Part shown: piece by piece, positions 10,531-22,485 of the stretch
Layout of the letters: each line of letters begins with the position of its first letter
Position numbering within the stretch: position 1 is the stretch's first letter
Assembly: GCF_026745355.1 (NCBI RefSeq)
Contig: NC_079202.1
Coordinates: 36,364,846-36,428,845, forward strand
Source: Beta vulgaris subsp. vulgaris
Lineage: Eukaryota; Streptophyta; Magnoliopsida; Caryophyllales; Amaranthaceae
Length of the DNA stretch: 64,000 nt
Reading direction: 5' to 3'
Notes under the pieces: model-generated
What the model was told of the DNA's origin: nothing
Database searches by the model: none
The model's input: the letters and a program-made list of their open reading frames with translations, nothing else
Made by a program: the position numbers and the translations under genes

Positions 10531-13293
10531 TGTAACACCCCCAAATTTCTCTCTTTTTGAAGAATATATTTTAATATAAAACACTTGAGAAACTTGAGAG
10601 TATTACCGCCACGTGATAACGTTAAAGGCTGAAACTACTAACTACTAACTTAACAATGCAGCGGAATTAATAAAAATAACTTCTCTTTATTGATAAATAA
10701 AAATTTATTGTTTCAACTAAGACAAAGGGAAATATAAAACATAATGACTACTAAACTAAGCTATATAGTACTCCTCACTAGCTCCCCATATGTAGTATGC
10801 ATCAATCAACCTGAAAAATCTGCTCACCAAAAGGATCATCACAGGGACAAAGCCATAAAACAAACAAAACAAAAGGCGTGTCAGTAAAAATACTGAGTAC
10901 ATGTATATGCGGAAATTTCAATACTTTACTAAACATTCAAAATACTCATATAAATCTTCCTTGGATACTTGAAATAACTTGTATAAATTCCTTGGATACT
11001 TGTATAATATAACGTATATAACTTTAATAAAAGTCATTTTCCTTGCCTAGGTACCTTTCCTAAAGTGTGCACACCCCCCAAGTTTAGTATTCCTTACTGA
11101 GTCTATTACGAGGGGAACTACCTTGTCCACATGACTTATACAAAAAGTACATGGGTAAAAAATAATAGCTACCGTTCTTGCTAATAAATAACAAGCTGTG
11201 GCCTCTTTATAAATTGTGATCATAAAAGATCATATAACTAAGAAAAATCTTTCGGAAATAATCCTCCTTTATAAGAATAGTAATTTTTTTTATAAAACTT
11301 TAGCCATATAGAGGCATATAAAATATATAACTTGTTCATGAGATAATCTTGAAAGATCTTATTGATCATACATAAAAATAATAATTTTCATGATAATACT
11401 AATATGAATAGTAATAATAATTATGCTAATATAATTAGGTAGGCATATAACAAGATAGATACTTGAGCTTTGAAAAAAAACTAATGATACTAACATACTA
11501 GTGTAAGCTAATACCTAGGGATGGGCATGGGTCCAGGACCCTACCTGGACCCTGTTGGACCCAACCCTAATTTAAGGGTCTGGATCCAACTTTTTCAAAC
11601 CCTAAGGGTCCGGGTCTGGGTCCAAGTAAATTTTTTAGGGTCCTGGTCCGGGTCTTAAAATTTTGGACCCAGACCCAACCCTTAGACCCTAAACATATTT
11701 AATATATACATTTTAACTCTTTTTAAAAAAACAAACTGATTTTCTAAAAGACTAATAGCTAAACTAAAACACCAAAACACTCATTCTGAACTCTTATGTA
11801 AGTTATGTTTGTTTCGTTATTTTTAGTTTGTACGTTTGTTTTGTTTTTTTCAGTTTATATGTTTGTGAATTGTGTTTGTTTCGTTTTTTTTCAGTTTATA
11901 AGTTTGTGTTTGTTTCTTTTTTTCAATTTATATGTTTGTGTTTGTTTCATGCAAATTCTTGTGTTTGTTTCATGCGATTTTTTGTGTTTGTGTCATGCGA
12001 ATTTCAGATGATTATTGATATTAATAATGCTGAAAATTTGGCCAATTAAAGAATTTAAGCCTGGACCCTCTAGACCCTCTAGACCCTAAGGGTCTGGGTC
12101 AGGGTTCAATTTTTTCAGACCCTTAGGGTCCGGTCCGGGTCTGGGTCTGCAAAAAAATTTAGGGTCCGGGTCTAGGGTCCGGCTGGACCCTACTCAGACC
12201 CTACCTTTGCCCATCCCTACTAATACCCATGACAATATTGACAAACAAAATTCAGTAAAACTGCCGCACCAAGTATCTAACAACCATGTATACTGAACAT
12301 TAGTGATCACCTACTATTAAGCTATTTCGTAATTCCGTTATTAGCGTCAGTAGAGGTGAATACCAAAACATAACTCATACAACAAGACTATCCTTTCCTA
12401 ATTACTATAATCACATGAACACACCTACTGCCTTCTTATCTTTTAGATTGATATAATACCAAAACATATTAGTGTACATAAAACAATCTTATTCTTAAAC
12501 ATTAACAACTTGCACGTATTATTCCAAAATTATATCATTCATAGTTAACTCAACTGAAACGTAAAACATGTATTTTAATCCAAATAACCAACTTAGAAAC
12601 ATGAGACTACACATGCCAAATATATATTAAGAATCTACATATACACGCACCTTGATTAATAATAACTACTAGGGAGAAAAATAGAGAAGGTAGGCTAAGA
12701 GGGAGAGAGAGTTTAAACTTGAGAAAAGAGATTTATTCCTCAAATTTGGTGTGAAGAATATGGTGGGTGGAGACCCCTATTTATGCTAGTTGGGTAAATA
12801 GGATAAGAATAGGAATAGGAACTAAAAGATAAATTCTTGAGAAAAGATAATTACTTTAGGTAGGATAAACTATCTTTTATGATAATATAGCTAGAATAGA
12901 GGAATATTCCACAAGATAAATAGTCTAGATGCTAATTAACCAAAAGATAAAACAACCAAATTAACAAATTAACCCAAAAGATAAAACAACCAAGTTATCA
13001 CAATCTTAGTCCACGCTGTGCGTGAGTTTGATAAAGTGATTTAATTTTTTTTTCTTTTATAAACCTTTTATAAATCCTTTTTGAAATTTCTTTTTAAAAA
13101 TATCTTCTAACTACTTGGATTACAAGTTGTAAACTTAGGCCCAATATATAATTTGGGCTAGAATTTATTTGAAAACCCCATAATTTAATATAAAAGCCTA
13201 TTTAAAACCTTAATAATTAATAAAAGCGTTTTTAGTATATAAAACCTTTTAAAAAATATAACTAATAACTTAGTAAAAATACGGAGTATTACA
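10531..13293 (-). repeat. 3' LTR of the chromovirus, with hAT insertion
   Basis: 2763 bp including a 704-bp hAT element and its 8-bp duplication, so about 2051 bp net. It keeps a ~195-bp segment (about 10822-11014) that the other LTR has lost, in which CCTTGGATACTTG is repeated. Boundaries are fixed by the GTGGG duplication outside and the polypurine tract inside. Confidence 0.92.
11516..12219. mobile_element. Non-autonomous hAT element, copy 1
   Basis: The ends TAGGGATGGGCA and TGCCCATCCCTA are inverted repeats flanked by an exact 8-bp duplication CTAATACC (11508-11515 and 12220-12227). The other chromovirus LTR (around 20142-20150) shows the empty site with one CTAATACC. Subterminal regions are dense in GGGTCC/GGACCC motifs in both orientations. 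No transposase is present; the open frames at 11805-12049 are low-complexity. Confidence 0.95.
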
Positions 13294-13310
13294 GACTACC
13301 CCCCTTAAAA
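13294..13310 (-). other. Chromovirus polypurine tract
   Basis: On the minus strand this reads CTTTTAAGGGGGGTAGTC, directly next to the 3' LTR start (TGTAATACTCC). A second, nearly identical tract lies at about 13474-13492. Confidence 0.75.
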
Positions 13311-13513
13311 GAAGTTTCGTCCTCGAAACTTAAAGCAAGCAATGCAAGAGACAAAGCAAGTAAGACACATATACCACCAACTTCCTATAAAAATAAGTTG
13401 ATTCACATAATAACTCATAAAATATGTCAAACAATATGGTTCTAAGTCAAACGCGCGAAACTCTATCGTATTCTACCCCCCTTAAAAGGAGTTACGTGCC
13501 CGTAACTCTACTA

Positions 13514-16500
13514 CTAACCTTCTGCAAACAACTCTGGATATTTCTTTCGCATGTCAGCCTCTGCTTCCCATGTTGCTTCTTCAGACTTCTGATTAGACCA
13601 GAGCACCTTAACAATTAACATCTTTTTTCGGTACTTCTAACCTTATGTCTAAAATCTTTAATAGGCCTTTCTTCATAGGACAAGTTCTCATCAATTTGAA
13701 TTGTTTCAGGCTGCAACACATGCGATTTATCTGGGATATACCGTCTCAACTGAGATATATGGAACACATTATGAACACGGCTTAATTCAGTGGGTAGGGC
13801 TAGCCTATAGGCCACTTTTCCAACTCTATCCAATATTTCATAGGGCCTATAAACTTAGGGCTGAGCTTCCCTTTCTTTCCAAACCTCATCACACCCTTCA
13901 TTGGTGATACTTTCAAAAGCACTTTTTCGCCCACTTCATATTCTTCTTCCCTACGCTTCAGATCAGCATAGCTTTTCTGACGATCTTGGGCTGCCTTAAT
14001 CTTTCCTTGGATCATCTTAACCTGTTGCACGGTCTCTTCAATCAATTCAGGCCCAAGTACAACTGTTTCACTTATATCGTTCCAACATAATGGGCTTCTA
14101 CATTTCCTACCATAAAGCCTCGAATGGTGCCATGCCTATACTTGAATGATAACTGTTGTTGTAGGAGAACTCTATCAAATCAGATGATCTTCCCATGAAC
14201 CCTGATATTCCATGACACAAGCTCTTAACATATCTTCTAAGGTTTGTATGGTCCTTTCAGTCTGCCATCAGTGGCTGGGTGAAAAGCAGTACTCATCAAT
14301 AGCTTCGAACCAAAGGCTTGCTGTAGCTTCTGCCAGAAGTTAGACAAAAATCTAGAATCTCGATCAGACACAATATCTTTCGGTACTCCATGTATTCTCA
14401 ATACATGCTTGATGTAGGCCTTAGCTAGTTGGTCCATCGACCATGTTGCCTTCATAGGTATGAACACTGCAGACTTGGTCAACCTATCGACAATTACCCA
14501 TATCGTATCATTCCAGATTTACCCTTAGGTAAGCAAAACGAAATCCATCGAAATGAATCCCACTTCCATCCTGGCACATCTAAAGGTTGGACTTTTCCTT
14601 GGGGTCTTTTATGTTCACTCTTCACCTTTTGACATGTTAAGCATTTGGAAACAAATTCAGCTATGTCCAACTTCATACGAGCCCACCAGAAATTCTTCTT
14701 TAAATCCTTATACAACTTATCACCCCCTGGGTGCATCGAATATGGAGAATTATGGCCTTCTTCCATGATTTTCAATTTCAAATCTTCACAAGCTTCGGGT
14801 ATACACCACCTTCCTTCCATTCTTAAACTCCATCTTCATGAATTTCAAGTCTCCAGCATGACCCTCCCTCACCTTTTCTTTTATCTTTTCCATCTTTTCA
14901 TCTTTTAATTGAGCTTCCCTAATTTGATCAAACATCGAGGGTTGATGGTCAATGCACTAAACATTTTCTCTACTTCTCCATATTGCATAACTTCAAGATT
15001 CATCTTCTGAAAGTCTAAACACAGTTGATCTGCCACCACCATAGTGCTTAAGGTATGACTTGTCTTCCTACTCAAGGCATCTGCCACTACATTGGCTTTC
15101 CCTTCATGGTATTGGATATCCAAATCGTAGTCTTTTATGAATTCTAACCATCTCCTTTGCCTCATATTCAAATCCTTTTGGGTGAAAATGTATTTCAAAC
15201 TCTTGTGATCTGTGTATATCTTACATGTCACCCCATACAAATAATGACGCCAAATCTTTAAAGCAAAGACTATTGCGGCTAACTCTAAGTCATGAGTAGG
15301 GTAGTTGACTTCATATGGCTTCAGTTTCCTTGATGCATAAGCAATGACTCTTCTATTTTGCATTAAAACACACCCTAGACCATGTTTAGATGCATCACTA
15401 TATACTTCATAAGTATCACTCCCATCAGGCAAGGATAACACAGGGGCTGTGGTTAGTCTTTCTTTAGGATGGTGAAGGCTTTCTCACATTCTGGGCTCCA
15501 AATAAACTTGGACTCCTTCTTCATAAGGTTGGTCATTGGTCGGGCTATTTTCGAGAAATCCTTAACAAAACGTCTGTAATAACCTGCCAGACCTAGAAAA
15601 CTTCTTATATCAGTCACATTCTTTGGAGTAGGCCATTCACTAACGGCTTCAATCTTTGCTGGATCAACGGCAACCCCTCCTTAGAATGACGTGGCCAGAA
15701 ATGCCACTTTTTCCAACCAAAACTCACACTTCGAAAACTTTGCATACAATTGCTTCTGTTGGAGGGTTGACAAAATTATTCGGAGGTGTTTCTCATGCTC
15801 TTCTTTATTCTTAGAGTAAACCAATATATCATCTATAAATACTACCACAAATTGGTCTAAGTATGGCTTAAAAATTCTATGCATGAGATCCATAAATACT
15901 GCTGGTCGCATTAGTCAATCCAAAAGGCATTACTGTAAACTCATAATGGCCATAACGTGTCCTAAAAGCGGTCTTAGCAATGTCCTTATCAGCAATTCTT
16001 AACTGATGATACCCTGACCTTAAGTCAATCTTAGAGAAAATTCCAGCTCCTTTCAGTTGGTCAAACAAATCATCGATCCTTGGGAGAGGATACTTATTCT
16101 TAATGGTCACTTGGTTCAACTCACGGTAGTCGATGCACAACCTTAGACTACCATCCTTCTTCTTTACAAACAAGACAGGCGCACCCCATGGGGATACACT
16201 AGGCCTTACGTAGCCCTTCTCTAATAACTCTTCTAATTGGGTTTAAGCTCATTCATTTCAGCTGGAGCCATACGATATGGTGCTTTAGATATTGGGCCAG
16301 TTCCAGGCATTAGTCTATGGTGAACTCCACTCCCTTATTGGAGGCATTCCAGGGATTTCTTCTGGAAAGACATCCAGAAATTCATTAACTACAGGAATAT
16401 TCTCCATCTTTTCTCCTTCTACTCCCAACTTTTGTATACTACACAAGTACAATGGATACCCCTTTCTTATACAGTTCTTGAGTTGCATAGCAGAAATCAT

Positions 16501-17001
16501 TCTTGGACTGGGCTTCTGACTGATTTTTCTATAGGTTACTTTGACTCCTTTTGGGCCTTTCAACGTCACTTTTTGGGCTCTGCAGTCTATTTGGGCTTTG
16601 AATTTTCCCAACCAATCCATTCCCATAACAACATCTAGGTCATCTAACTCAATTCAATTAAGTCTGAAGGAAATTCTACCCCTGCTATAGTCACTAAACA
16701 TCTCTATATAGCTTAGAAACGTTAATGACATCTCCAGAAGGTATGACTATATCCATGCTTATAATTCGGGTTTTCCCAACTTAAGTTTCTCCACTAAGGT
16801 TTTGGAAATAAAAGAGTGAGAAGCTCCTGAATCAAATAAAATCTTAACTGGAATAGAAGAGATGAAGAAAGTACCAGTCACTACGCCTGCAGTCGTTTCA
16901 GCCTCACGATTGCTCATGACAAACACTCGACCTTGATTATTTGTCTTAGCCTGATTGTCTCCTCCGTTCCCATTCTTAGGAGGAACACGATTATGGGTCA
17001 C
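13514..17001 (-). pseudogene. Chromovirus pol: protease, RT, RNase H, integrase, chromodomain
   Basis: Minus-strand pieces, in reading order: protease with ILFDSGASHSFIS (17001-16759); RT with [32 protein letters not shown] (16173-15877) and the catalytic [10 protein letters not shown] (about 15840); RNase H with [13 protein letters not shown] and [10 protein letters not shown] (15441-14905); integrase with the HPGG…CLTCQKVK zinc-binding part (14820-14494) and core text VSDRDSRFLSNFWQKL (about 14370); integrase C-terminus with VFHISQLRRYIPD (13833-13615); and a chromodomain ending VLWSNQKSEEATWEAEADM with a stop at 13514. The chromodomain would tether integration to modified histones. Stops and frameshifts occur between 13600 and 17000, for example near 14045, 14490, 15450, 15690 and 16300. 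It reads as one decayed polyprotein. Confidence 0.9.
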
Positions 17002-17049
17002 TATTGCTGTTGGAGTCCTTTGTTCCCATTACCTCCCTGATTCTGGGTC

Positions 17050-17998
17050 GGCTTAGGATTTGCTGATGTTGAGTCTTTCTGGAAGCACTCATATTCTCTA
17101 TGGCCTAACTTGCTACAGATCCTACAAGTTACCAGATTTCCTTCACAGTCCCTTCCTGGGTGGTTTCTTGGACATCTTTTGCAGTAGTAGACTCTCTTGG
17201 ACTTTCCATTTTCAGATTGACTACGATTGTTGTTATTCCCATTACTTTTATCATCCTTTCCTTGCTTGAATCCTCCATTAATCTTTTGACGCTTATCTCC
17301 ACCTTGAAACCCATTACTAGACCCTTTTCCTTTTATCTCCAGGATTCACTTCCAACTCTCTTCCCTTGATCCCGAATAGATGGGCAGCTCTCCCATACAC
17401 TTCTCAAGGCTATTAAAGTTAGCCCCTCCAATTTCCCTTGAATGGACAAGGTCAACCCTTGCTCAAATCGTTGAGCCTTCAAAACTTCAGTTGGAACCAT
17501 TTCAGGTGCAAACCTCATTAACTCTATAACTTAGAGTAGTATCATTGACAGTCATGGTCCCCATCCTCAGGTTGGTAAACTCTAGGCACTTCTTTTTCCT
17601 TAAGTGAGGTGGGTAAAACTTGGTTCTCGGCTTCCTTAAATTGCTCCCACCCAAAATCCTCTTGAGTCGCTAAGACTCCTTCCTTTGGGACCACCATAAA
17701 TCAGCTTCCTCTCTTAGGTAGTATGTAGCATTGTTGATTTTCAACTCATCTTACACCTAACAGCAGTAAACAGTTTATCAAACTCTCTAATCCAGTTCTC
17801 AAGACTGGCTGGGTCCTCTTTTCCATCATAGACAGGTGGATTCCTAGAGGCTACTTTCTTAAACACCTCGCCAGCTAGGTCAGGTTCTTGTTGACGGTTC
17901 AGTTGAGAAGTCATAGCCTTAGCCAAATTCTTGGTCAGAGAGGTCAACTCCTTAAGAGTTGCTCGAGTTTTGGATCTACTTCCGGGTCTACTGGCCAT
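17050..17998 (-). pseudogene. Chromovirus gag with CCHC knuckle
   Basis: The start is ATG at 17998 (MASRPGSRSKTRATLKEL). PPVYDGKEDPASLENWIREF at about residues 54-73 is the typical start of a gypsy gag core. Later pieces in other frames read EMVPTEVLKAQRFEQGL (about 17505-17455) and a CRICSKLGHREYEC knuckle near 17120-17080. Frame breaks are near 17745, 17520 and 17330. The protein would form particles and bind RNA. No intact frame joins it to the protease. Confidence 0.82.
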
Positions 17999-18240
17999 TT
18001 CTTCCTGGTAAGAAACAAACTACTTATTAAGTTATCCTACTAAATTTGTAATTCATACAACAATCATGATTCATAATATGATTGACAAATTGCACATAGC
18101 ATAAAAAGAAAAACGAGAATTTTATTTATTAATCCTTGAAAAGGAATGCTAACATTATAAGAGTAGTAGTCTAATTACAGAACTACTAATTATTAAAGCT
18201 ACTAAAACTGCTAATCTAACATTTTCCTAAAAATTTCTTA

Positions 18241-18791
18241 TTAGTAAATAAAATCAGATGGATCTTGATCTCTTGCTTCATCATTGGCTTGGTGTCTAAA
18301 CCATTCATCATCAGACATAGGGTGATATTCCGGAGGTGATGAACGGCTACCCTCTGTGCTTGGTAGGTTGCTTTGAATATTAGAGGGTTCAGGACTAGTA
18401 GTAGGTTCATGGTCAGGATGGCTTGGAGTTTGATATGCATTCATCATAACTCGTGCTTCTTGTTGCTCTTTCCATAATTCCGCATATCGGAGGTCAAATG
18501 TGAAATAAGGTACGGTAGCTAGCCAGATTCCTTCTTGGTAATGATCCCTCATGTTGGGCATCCCATCTAATAAAGTCATCACATGTATATTATTATATAG
18601 CCAATGGTAGGGTTCAATGTAGGGCAAGTGTTCTAGAAGCAAAGCAACCATTGGTCCATGATAACGAAACTGTTGGTATCCTTGGTCTATTAAAAAGTTT
18701 GCATACTTCAGAAAGCACGCACATAATCAGTCACAGTTTGAGCATCTCTTTTTACTAGAATACGTACGAAAAATGGACTATGACTTGCCAT
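18241..18791 (-). pseudogene. Extra ORF upstream of gag in the chromovirus, one frameshift
   Basis: Between the primer site and gag, an ATG at 18791 opens MASHSPFFVRILVKRDAQTV and runs to a stop near 18707. A +1/-1 shift brings in a second frame that passes the ATG at 18651 and stays open for 136 codons to a stop at 18241 (with YIEPYHWLYNNIHVM, WLATVPYFTFDLRYAELWKE and a Ser/Pro-rich tail). Together about 180 codons are affected by a single break. It has no gag, protease or zinc-finger motif and I do not recognise the family. Extra ORFs are known in plant gypsy elements, but their position and function vary. Confidence 0.55.
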
Positions 18792-19341
18792 AATAAATCT
18801 GTGGTAAAAACAAATACAAATTAGTAAGTACTATACGTATATTGTCATAAAGACAACTAAATCTCCTTCCTTATGAAAATTAATAATATTTTCATATTTT
18901 GCTAGACATAATGTCATACAATTATTCAAGAATAATAATCTGATTGTAAATAAGGAAACAAAGAAAAATTTCAAACTATTTGTATTTTCAAAAAATTTAA
19001 TTATATAATAAGTTTTTATTTCGAATACTAGGTTTTTCGTGTATGGAAAAATTAATCGAGGGAGTTCCCAGGAAAGAGAGGTGCGGCACAAGCGGCCAAC
19101 TTAAGTACCAAGTCTTTCCTTAGCCAGAACTTTCCTCAGAAAAATAAAGCCACACACTTATTCCTTTCTCAAAATAAATAAATTGGAAAATATTTATATT
19201 TGGAAATATAACTTTATTTATGCAAATAAAATGCATATAACTTTATTTATGCAAATAAAATGCAAAAAATTTATGCACTAAAATGCGAAACTCTAACTTA
19301 TATCCCTTCCAAATCTACCCGATCTCATTAATAAACCTAAA

Positions 19342-19354
19342 GGCTCTGATACCA
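19342..19354 (-). other. Chromovirus primer binding site (tRNA-iMet)
   Basis: The minus strand reads TGGTATCAGAGCC four bases inside the 5' LTR end. This exact match to the tRNA-iMet 3' end fixes the element's orientation. Confidence 0.93.
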
Positions 19355-19357
19355 CTT

Positions 19358-21212
19358 TGTAACACCCCCAAATTTCTCTCTTTTTGAAAGAATATTTTAT
19401 ATAAAACACTTGAGAAACTTGAGAGTATTACCGCCACGTGATAACGTTAAAGGCTAAAACTACTAACTACTAACTTAACAATGCAGCGGAATTAATAAAA
19501 ATAACTTCTCTTTATTGATAAATAAAAATTTATTGTTTCAACTAAGACAAAGGGAAATATAAAACATAATGACTACTAAACTAAGCTATGTAGTACTCCT
19601 CACTAGCTCCCCATATGTAGTATGCATCAATCAACCTGAAAAATCTATATAACTTTAATAAAAGTCATTTTCCTTGCCTAGGTACCTTTCCTAAAGTGTG
19701 CACACCCCCCAAGTTTAGTATTCCTTACTGAGTCTATTACGAGGGGAACTACCTTGTCCACATGACTTATACAAAAAGTACATGGGTAAAATATAATAGC
19801 TACCGTTCTTGCTAATAAATAACAAGTCGTGGCCTCTTTATAAATTGTGATCATAAAAGATCATATAACTAAGAAAAATCTTTCGGAAATAATCCTCCTT
19901 TATAAGAATAGTAATTCTTTTATAAAACTTTAGCCATATAGAGGCATATAAAATATATAACTTGTTCATGAGATAATCTTGAAAGATCTTATTGATCATA
20001 CATGAAATAATAATTTTCATGATAATACTAATATGAATAGTAATAATAATTATGCTAATATAATTAGGTAGGCATATAACAAGATAGATACTTGAGCTTT
20101 GAAAAAAAACTAATGATACTAACATACTAGTGTAAGCTAATACCCATGACAATATTGACAAACAAAATTCAGTAAAACTGCCGCACCAAGTATCTAACAA
20201 CCATGTATACTGAACATTAGTGATCACCTACTATTAAGCTATTTCGTAATTCCGTTATTAGCGTCAGTAGAGGTGAATACCAAAACATAACTCATACAAC
20301 AAGACTATCCTTTCCTAATTACTATAATCACATGAACACACCTACTGCCTTCTTATCTTTTAGATTGATATAATACCAAAACATATTAGTGTACATAAAA
20401 CAACTCTTATTCTTAAACATTAACAACTTGCACGTATTATTTCAAAATTATATCATTCATAGTTAACTCAACTGAAACGTAAAACATGTATTTTAATCCA
20501 AATAACCAACTTAGAAACATGAGACTACACATGCCAAATATATATTAAGAATCTACATATACACGCACCTTGATTAATAATAATACTAGGGAGAAAAATA
20601 GAGAAGGTAGGCTAAGAGGGAGAGAGAGTTTAAACTTAGAAAAGAGATTTATTCCTCAAATTTGGTGTGAAGAATATGGTGGGTGGAGACCCCTATTTAT
20701 ACTAGTTGGGTAAATAGGATAAGAATAGGAATAGGAACTAAAAGATATATTCTTGATAAAAGATAATTACTTTAGGTAGGATAAACTATCTTTTATGATA
20801 ATATAGCTAGAATAGAGGAATATTCCACAAGATAAATAGTCTAGATGCTAATTAACCAAAAGATAAAACAACCAAATTAACAAATTAACCCAAAAGATAA
20901 AACAACCAAGTTATCACAACTCTTAGTCCACGCTGTGCGTGAGTTTGATAAAGTGATTTAATTTTTTTTTTCTTTTATAAACCTTTTATAAATCCTTTTT
21001 GAAATTTCTTTTTAAAAATATCTTCTAACTACTTGGATTACAAGTTGTAAACTTAGGCCCAGTATATAATTTGGGCTAGAATTTATTTGAAAACCCCATA
21101 ATTTAATATAAAAGCCTATTTAAAACCTTAATAATTAATAAAAGCGTTTTTAGTATATAAAACCTTTTAAAAAATATAACTAATAACTTACTAAAATATA
21201 CGGAGTATTACA
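19358..21212 (-). repeat. 5' LTR of the chromovirus
   Basis: 1855 bp. It matches the LTR at 10531-13293 along its length but lacks the hAT and a ~195-bp segment; the joint is near 19647 (AAATCTATATAAC). It is followed on the right by the GTGGG duplication and resumed copia sequence. Confidence 0.93.
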
Positions 21213-22485
21213 GTGGGAAAGATAATCTTGGAAAATTTAATGCAAGGAGTGATGAAGCAATATTCCTAGGTTACTCCTCACATAGAAAATCTTATAGAGT
21301 TTACAATAAAAGGACTATGTGTGTTGAAGAAAGTATACACACTATCTTGATGAATCTGACAATTTTAATCCAAGCAAGCAGGTTGATAATTTTGAAATAG
21401 GCTTGACTAAACCAAATGAAAAAGATGCAGATTCAATCGAGAAAGAAGAAGGAATAAAAGAGGAAAGGAACGAAGAAGAAAATCTTCAAAATAATGTTGA
21501 ACCTGTTCCTCAAGATGATGGAACTATTCTTGTTCCTACAAAAAATGAAAATGTTGAAGGAAATGATTTAACACTTGCTGAATGAGGAATAAATGAACAA
21601 GGCTCTTCATCCTCTCATGAAACTCAAGAGGAACAACTTGTTCCTGTAAGGTAGTTTCAACCAAATTAAAACCTTGGAGACATAAAAAATCACATCCAGT
21701 GGAACTCATAATTAGCGATATATCCAAAGGTACGCAAACAAGATATCAGTTAAGGAATTTTTGTGCATTTCATGTGTTGCTATCAAGGAGGGAACCAAGA
21801 AATCATGAAGAAGCATCAATTGATTATGATTGGGTCACTACTATGCAAGATGAGTTAAATGAGTTTGAAAGAAACAAGGTATGGCATCTAGTTAACAACA
21901 AAAAGTGATTGGCTTAAAATGAGTATTTAGAAATAAACTAGATGAGGAACAATTGCAAGGAACAAAGCTAGACTTGTAGTAAAAGGTTGTAATCAACAAG
22001 AAGGAATTGACTGTAAAGAAGCTTTTGCTCCCGTTGCTACACTTGAGGCCACTAGAATACTAATTATATTTGTTGCATATATGGGATTTAAACTGTATCA
22101 AATGGACGTCAAATGTGCGTTTCTTAACGGCTTCTTAAATGAAGATGTATATGTTGAACAACCCCCTGGATTTGAAAGTAATAATTTCCCAAATCATGTC
22201 TACAAGCTTTATAAGGCTCTTTATGGGTTAAAGCAAACACCTAGGTTATGGTATGAGAGATTATCTAAGTTCCTTTTAGAGAATAATTTTGAAAGAGGTA
22301 AAGTTGATAAACTTTGTTTCTAAAATCGAAAGGAATTGATGTACTTCTTGTTTAAATATATGTTGATGACATTATCTTTGGAGCAACTAATGAGTCATTA
22401 TGTAAAGAATTCTCAAACCTCATGAGTAATGAATTTGAGATGAGTATGATGGGTGAGTTAAATTATTTCTTTCTTGGGTTACAAA
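21213..22485 (+). pseudogene. Copia integrase C-terminus and RT, first part
   Basis: Copia coding resumes after the chromovirus with GKDNLGKFNARSDEAIFLGY (about 21217-21276), then the acidic linker (21403-21585), then RT: DYDWVTTMQDELNEFERNKV (about 21820-21880), ARLVVKGCNQQEGIDCKEAF (about 21970-22028), and MDVKCAFLNGFLNEDVYVEQ with YGLKQTPRLWYE (22081-22260). The frame then shifts: a piece with the copia RT box (YVDDI-type, about 22360-22376) is in another frame. Stops near 21590, 21652 and 21907 interrupt it. The RT is cut at 22486 by CACTA copy 3. Confidence 0.85.

Larger units (their letters stand above)
10531..21212 (-). mobile_element. Tekay/Del-like chromovirus (Ty3/gypsy), nested in copia, minus strand
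   Basis: Both LTRs begin TGTAACACCCCC and end TATTACA in + orientation, and the element is flanked by GTGGG at 10526-10530 and 21213-21217. Reading the minus strand, the order is 5' LTR (21212-19358), tRNA-Met primer site, an extra ORF, gag, protease, RT, RNase H, integrase, chromodomain, polypurine tract, 3' LTR (13293-10531). LTRs near 2 kb and a C-terminal chromodomain fit the Tekay/Del lineage. Coding regions carry several stops and frameshifts. Few differences between the LTRs apart from indels suggest a fairly recent insertion. Confidence 0.93.

Noticed and set aside
10146..10584. Two minus-strand frames of ~100 codons
   Set aside because: Antisense of the copia protease region; no motif.
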